Shown: positions 59,028-64,000 of the stretch, piece after piece
Position numbering within the stretch: the stretch's first letter is position 1
Layout: every line of letters begins with the position of its first letter
Origin: Poecilobothrus nobilitatus
Lineage: Eukaryota; Arthropoda; Insecta; Diptera; Dolichopodidae
Direction: 5' to 3'
Length of the DNA stretch: 64,000 nt
NCBI GenBank assembly: GCA_947095535.1
Contig: OX352772.1
Coordinates: forward strand, 51,293,445-51,357,444
Made by a program: the position numbers and the translations under genes
Notes under the pieces: model-generated
What the model was told of the DNA's origin: nothing
The model's input: the letters and a program-made list of their open reading frames with translations, nothing else
Databases searched by the model: none

Positions 59028-59350
59028 GTGATTGTTTTTTGTTTTCTATGCGAAATTAGATAAGAATCATCAAAAGACACTATAGATACTATGAGAGCAT
59101 GGAATTTTAAATCAGTAAACACCACTTTCCCTAATACTGATTTCGAACTGACGGGGGAATAATGGGAGCAAAGTTGTTAATATTCATCTCGAATCTTTGA
59201 ACCTTGTATATATGCAATCCTCAGAAATTCTAGGTAATATATGAAGAGGAAGATTTTCCACATTTACGATATTACATACCATAAACAAATTTCCTTAAGC
59301 GTAATTATGCCATTTGGGAATTTGAACTACATAGGCTTGGGCAGGTTAGA
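59028..59350 (-). mobile_element. LINE 3' end, same lineage as the 42.4-kb copy
   Basis: On the minus strand: TATGTAGTTCAAATTCCCAAATGG, a decayed C-terminal coding end (HILPRISEDCIY matching the VFPRIGDDYI region), TGAATATTAACAACTTTGCTCCC, and a terminal ~90 bp (TCTTTTGATGATTCTTATC, then GCATAGAAAACAAAAAAC). It aligns with 42,395-42,760 over nearly its whole length, and its last part with SINE-T. It is 5'-truncated. Confidence 0.7.
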
Positions 59351-60615
59351 CAGGGATTGATTAGGTTAAATAATGATAACTTAGGTCAGGTTAGGTTCAT
59401 TGTAATATCACATAGATTCTATCTGCTGAGTTTCTTCAAAATCGTATTACTGCTTTAAAGAATTCAATTTTACTAAACAGTTGTACAGTTAAAAGTGCAT
59501 AATTAATTTTATCTTGATTTTTAATTTAGATAGTCATGCGCAGGCAACAAATTTTATTGAAAATGTACACAAAACAAATATATCACTAGATATACATACA
59601 TACATACTAAAATTTCAAAACCGTTTTACATTTTGAACTATAGAAATTTTATTTTAATTGACCATTTTTTTTTTTACAATTCCTAACCTGTAGTCATTGA
59701 CTCGTATAAACACTGGTATAATCGTAGTGATAATTACACATTACTAGCCGGTAGGAACCCACGCAGCCAAAGTGGGTATTTTTTACAACATCAGTGAAGA
59801 AGCTGCGAAGAGGAAGGGATGAAGTGTAGATACTTTGATCTATTTAGTAATAAAACAAATGCTAAGATCTAGAATATTTTTTAATTCGTTAGATTATTTG
59901 ATTGATTCTTCTTCATTTTATTTGCTTGTAACGAGAGTTTTATACATCTTAGATAACGATTTATAATATCCTGGATGCCCTGATAATATAAGAATTATCG
60001 GAATGAAAAAGTAAGCTTAAATTCTAAGCTTTACAGGATTACTAGATATCAAATAATAAATTTATTTAAGGTATCCATTTTCTTAAACTTTCAACCCAAA
60101 AAAAAAAAAAAAACCTTATATCTGATCTTTATTATCCTTTCAATTTACCCTTTTTTTTTTAATCTTACGTAAATCTAACAGTCAGATTCCACTCGTATAT
60201 CCTTTTTTATTTTAACTTAAATTTAATTTTTTAAATTTAATTTTTATAAGTACTCGTGATTAAATTAAATTTTCGTGTGATAATGCTAATAGTTTAACAC
60301 CATAATATATATGTACATACATACAAAATATCATATAGAATAAAAAGTATGTAGAAGCAAATAAAAAGTATATTAAAGACCTTGACTGAAATTTGAATAC
60401 AATGATGATAACTAGTTCTATATTTTTTATTGTTTATAAATATGTATTCGTATGTATGTATGTATGTAGGTTTTTATTTAGGTACTAAAAATATACACAT
60501 ATAAATTATTTATACATAAGAATGAAAAAAAAAACAGAGGTTTTGTTCCATTAAAAAAATTCTTGTTCAAAAATTCTAATCCTAAAAAATAAAAAACAAA
60601 AATAGAACTAAAAAA
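59351..60615. other. Unassigned AT-rich stretch
   Basis: No supported gene. AGGTCAGGTTAGGTTC near 59,383-59,398 is a TTAGG-like string but not an array. TATGTATGTATGTATG simple sequence lies at 60,450-60,470. Confidence 0.5.
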
Positions 60616-61784
60616 TTTGGCTATGCTTTACTTTAGGTACATTTTCCGATGGTCTAGAAATTTCACATAACGGTATCTAGTAACATCACCTATATTTCAT
60701 AGAACATGACTTTTGGTGCAAAGGTCACTTAAAGGTCAAATTGATTATTTTGAAATTTTCCTAACATTTTGTGTAGTACTTTACTTAAACCGTTATATTT
60801 TCGTCTACGGTAGTATACAGAAATCAATTTTTTTACAATATTATGGGACCTACTATGGTCTTTAGTAAATATCTTGTTTTATCTTAATCAGTGCTACCGT
60901 TTCTGAGATACTGCAGTTCAAACGAAAAATTTTGATATAAAAAAATTTTCTCTAGGCTTTCTAGAAATCACTATACATACTTTATAAATTTTCAAAGGTA
61001 CCCTATATTATTTTTATACTGTTCGAAAGGTTCCTTCACACCCTTTCTAATGGTATATAATAAGTATGGTACTGCTTGTTAAATAGTCCCACCAGAGGTT
61101 AGAAATTCGAAATTGAAACAATAATTTTAATAAAAAATTCAATTTTATACTTTATATGCAAAAATCGTTGTAGTTCCAAAACATAGGTCTGTAAACAATC
61201 CTTAAGATTATATACTTAAAATTAGTACAGGTTGTCTCATTTGAGTGCAAAGTGCTTAAAACAAAAAAAAAATTTTTAATATGCACTTTTTTTCAATATT
61301 TCATTTTAAAATTAAATATAACGGTACATTTTTTGTGAACAAATTTTTTTCTCCCCTTTTTTCTCTTTCTAGGAAGTTTTCATGGTTACTCTGGTCCTTT
61401 CTGCTTTTGAGTTATGATAAAATGCTTTTGGATAGAATGATAATAAGAAGTCAATTTTTCATATAAAAATGTGAATTAAAATCTTATTTGATCAAAATCT
61501 TCCAGAATATTTACATTCTTGTATATATGTGAAATTCTGAATTAGAAGATATTTTAGAGTTGCATTCAAGATCAGTGTATTCAATTTTTTCAGAATGTTT
61601 ATCTATAAGTATTGGTTCCTATCTATCGTAGATGAAAATATATCGGTTTAAATAAAATACTACAAAATGTTAGGAAAATTTCAAAATAATCAATTTGTGA
61701 TCTATGAAATATAGGTGACTAGATACCGTTTTATAAAATTTCAAGGCAATCGGACAATGTACCTTAAAGTAAAGTATATCCAAA
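60616..61784. mobile_element. 1.2-kb element with ~170-225-bp terminal inverted repeats
   Basis: The left arm (60,616-60,840) and right arm (61,615-61,784) are inverted, diverged copies. Shared words include CTTTACTTTA(A)GGTACATT, CCGAT, ACGGTATCTAGT, CACCTATATTTCATAGA, TTGATTATTTTGAAATTTTCCTAACATTTTG and TATATTTTC(G/A)TCTACG(G/A)TAG. The right arm lacks about 30 bp present on the left. The interior has a ~91-bp-module trace at about 61,500-61,610 and no transposase frame; the 61-codon frame at 61,281-61,466 is unremarkable. I could not settle the target duplication. A piece of the same arm lies at 23.8 kb. Confidence 0.7.
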
Positions 61785-63370
61785 AATTTTTATTTGATTT
61801 GATATTCAAAAATCACATTAACTTCTTCCGTATATAATAAATTGCGACTATACAATTATTATTATTATTTTTTTTTTCTAAAAAAATTTTTTACTGTTGT
61901 CGTAGGTTTGAGATAAGATAGTAATACCGCTATTTTTTTTTAACTTTTATATTGTAGTTTGGTTAGGTTATTATTGGCGTTTTAATTTTGATTGAGAATA
62001 ATGAAAAAAAAAATGTTTTTTATTTTTTTTTTTTTTGCGTTTTAAAAACTGGATTTTTCCTAATTAGATCCACATATCAGAATACTACAATAGATATAAG
62101 TTAAAAATTTTTGGGGATCCGTTTTGCGTTTTTTTTTTTTTTTTTAATTCAATTTTTGTTTAAAGATTTACTACAGAATTGATGGACTTTAATCTATATA
62201 GGTATTAATATACAAAAATTGCGTCAGAAAATTGATTAGTTCATTGGTTTTTATACTGTTCCATTTTTGGACAGCAGAGGTGTAAAAATAATTTATTAAG
62301 TATTAGTGATGATAAATTAATCTCACTCACTTCACTCATCATTTATAGACATAAATTTATATTTTAGACTCGATATATTTTATTATTTTTTAGTTTAGGA
62401 CTTAATGACTTCAAGTCAGATAAAGATCTAATAGTTTCAAATGGTTAGAGAAGTAACTATTGTACAGAGATGCTTAAAGCTGTCTGTTGACAAATTAAAC
62501 TAGATTACTATTCTCAAATGATTTCTTATTCTAGGAATAAAGAAGAAGATCAAGCGATAAAATTTCATTTTTTGTGCTAGTGCTAACGGTTTGGGTACGA
62601 AATTTCAAAAAAATATCATTTAGAAAAGAAATGAATTCACCAAAAGAAAAAAATTATTTAATGGCAAGTACTTTATATATTAGAGAGGTGGCAGCCCCTA
62701 TTTAACAAATTATTGAAAGTCTGATTTTGTAACCAACTATAAAAATGCCTCTTAATTCAGGATCTCGCATACACATCACATATTTATCTATATATATGTA
62801 TATATGTATAAATATTCTAGAATAACCGATATACTCTGAGTTTGTAATCACCTCTATATATCACCATAATTATTTTTTTAACATGGCTTATGAAATTTGT
62901 TTTGTATATTGACTTTGATATTATTTTTTTTTATTGTTTTGAATTTTGAATTTTTTTTTTTTTTGGAATTATGACGCTAACTCTTCTTTAATTCCTGAAA
63001 AACTAATCGCTGGTTTTTTTTTTATCTAAAATCCTCAAATATTTAATATTTATTTTATAAAATTACTCAGCTTTTTGCTAAAAGAATGCTAAAAAATTAT
63101 TTGGTAGGTGGAAATCTACGCAATGACATCAGAATGAACCTAACATTATATAAAAGTGTAGTTATAATTATAAGATAGTTATTTTATCCCTAACCTAACC
63201 TAAAATGCTATTAAGCAAAGGATTGTTAAAATTAATACGTTTTATATTTTCACAATTAATAAAAAAAAAGTAAATTAAAATTAAATTAGGACAAAAAACG
63301 CAATTCTCAAAATTTATATTTATTCATTTGAATATTTATAGTTTAAACAAGATTAAATTTAAAAATGAAA
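61785..63370. other. AT-rich stretch with a ~91-bp module fragment
   Basis: At 62,718-62,850, GTCTGATTTTGTAACCAACT, CTTAATTCAGGATCTCGCAT and TAAATATTCTAGAATAACCG follow the unit order of the 34.2-kb module (one unit). ATCCCTAACCTAACCTAAAATG at 63,187-63,208 is a short telomere-like string, not an array. No gene is supported. Confidence 0.5.
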
Positions 63371-63575
63371 ACTACGTTGTAAAACTACTACATAATAAGT
63401 TGTCTCAAACAAACTGGTTCTTCAGTTTATTTTTAAGTTTATAATCTGTTTACTTTTTTAGTACATTTTCAAACTATTACTACGTTGTAAAACTACTACA
63501 CAATACGTTGTCTCAAACTGGTTCTTCAGTTTATTTTTAGGTTTATACTCTATTTACTTTTTTAGTACACAATCA
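63371..63575 (+). repeat. Tandem duplication, 108-bp unit, two copies
   Basis: ACTACGTTGTAAAACTACTACA starts at 63,371 and again at 63,479. Both units run through GTTGTCTCAAAC...TGGTTCTTCAGTTTATTTTTA and TTTACTTTTTTAGTACA. Differences are few (a 4-base AAAC gain in unit 1), so this duplication is comparatively recent. Confidence 0.9.
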
Positions 63576-64000
63576 AGCAATTTTGAAAAAAAAAAAATGT
63601 ACTTTGTAGTTTCAATTTGTCAGTATATTTTGTTAATTTATAAAATTTTTGAGATAAAAAAAATGCATGCGCATCTTTAATCCTAGATAGATCTATATAA
63701 GATAGATGAATGTAACTACATTCCCTCAAAGTCAGAAAAAGTCTCAAATTTAAATACAACTTCATATTTTGTCAATCTGAAAGCGTAAAACAAAAGAAAA
63801 AGCAAAAATCAGTGCCCTTACCGCGTACTGCTACTTTCGCTAAACGAAAGTCGCATTGAAAAATTTGATACTTTGAAAATCGGAAAATTTTCAAAATTTA
63901 AAATTTTAATACTGTATAATGCTTACACAGTTAGGCGCCAGTATCAAAATTTTAATTTTGTATTGGCAATGCTGTGATTATCCATTTCCAAAGAGTAAAA
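63576..64000. other. Unassigned AT-rich end of window
   Basis: No supported gene. A short patch of mixed composition (GTGCCCTTACCGCGTACTGC near 63,814-63,833) continues toward the window edge without a recognisable motif. The 67-codon minus frame at 63,562-63,765 shows no domain. Confidence 0.5.

Noticed and set aside
59383..59398. Insect telomeric (TTAGG)n sequence; also at 63,187-63,208
   Set aside because: Only one or two imperfect units each (AGGTTAGGTT, CCTAACCTAACC); no array, and flies generally lack this telomere.

Overview
The window reads as a stretch of very AT-rich eukaryotic, almost certainly insect and most likely dipteran, non-coding DNA. Long A and T homopolymers, TA and TACATA microsatellites and decayed transposons fill it. 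The best taxonomic clue is several copies of Helitron-class DINE-1/Helentron-like elements, with a TATACCC...GGGTATA hairpin, a CCGTCCGTCCGT block, subterminal inverted repeats and a CTTGTTT end. This architecture is best known from Drosophila and other flies. I find no intact protein-coding gene, rRNA or functional tRNA. No open frame has convincing coding character except the broken retrotransposon pieces. The longest, 206 codons at 10.7-11.3 kb, is an artefact of a 147-bp tandem repeat. The window is probably intergenic or inside a very large intron.

Layout. 0-9.3 kb: AT-rich background with a decayed DINE-like copy, a short tRNA-derived SINE at 4.4 kb and a 3 x ~163-bp tandem repeat at 6.1 kb. 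9.35-16.3 kb: a DINE-like cluster. It holds a 2-kb family-A copy carrying ten ~147-bp repeats, a 0.6-kb family-A copy in the opposite orientation and a 1.6-kb family-B copy. 17-19.6 kb: a cluster of GTCAATTGAC palindromes and a 705-bp inverted-repeat element. 20.5-21.1 kb: a second, longer tRNA-headed SINE ('SINE-T'). 26-27.5 kb: an array of ~180-bp repeats interrupted by a 730-bp PIF/Harbinger-like MITE, with the empty site preserved in neighbouring units. 28.9 kb: a LINE 3' end. 33.4-34.7 kb: a 1.25-kb element with an 8-bp target duplication, enclosing a ~91-bp tandem module seen elsewhere. 36.3-37.1 kb: a broken LINE reverse transcriptase. 39.4-48.3 kb: SINE and LINE fragments on the minus strand, a pair of ~320-bp direct repeats, and a possible 108-nt non-coding exon at 44,371-44,478. 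51.6-55.5 kb: SINE tails, a 370-bp MITE, a LINE C-terminus and a separate LINE ORF1 fragment with a PHD-like finger and coiled coil. 59-64 kb: a LINE 3' end, a 1.2-kb element with ~200-bp inverted termini and a 108-bp duplication.

The pieces relate mainly as parasites and hosts of one another. SINE-T and one LINE lineage share a 3' tail of about 90 bp, as expected if the LINE machinery mobilises the SINE. DINE-like elements carry, and may have spread, a minisatellite. A ~91-bp module sits inside structurally different inverted-repeat elements. No operon-like or pathway-like gene system is present. The element boundaries, tail sharing and candidate exon are the observations most worth following. 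Everything was read by eye without database comparison, so superfamily names rest on termini, target duplications and motifs.
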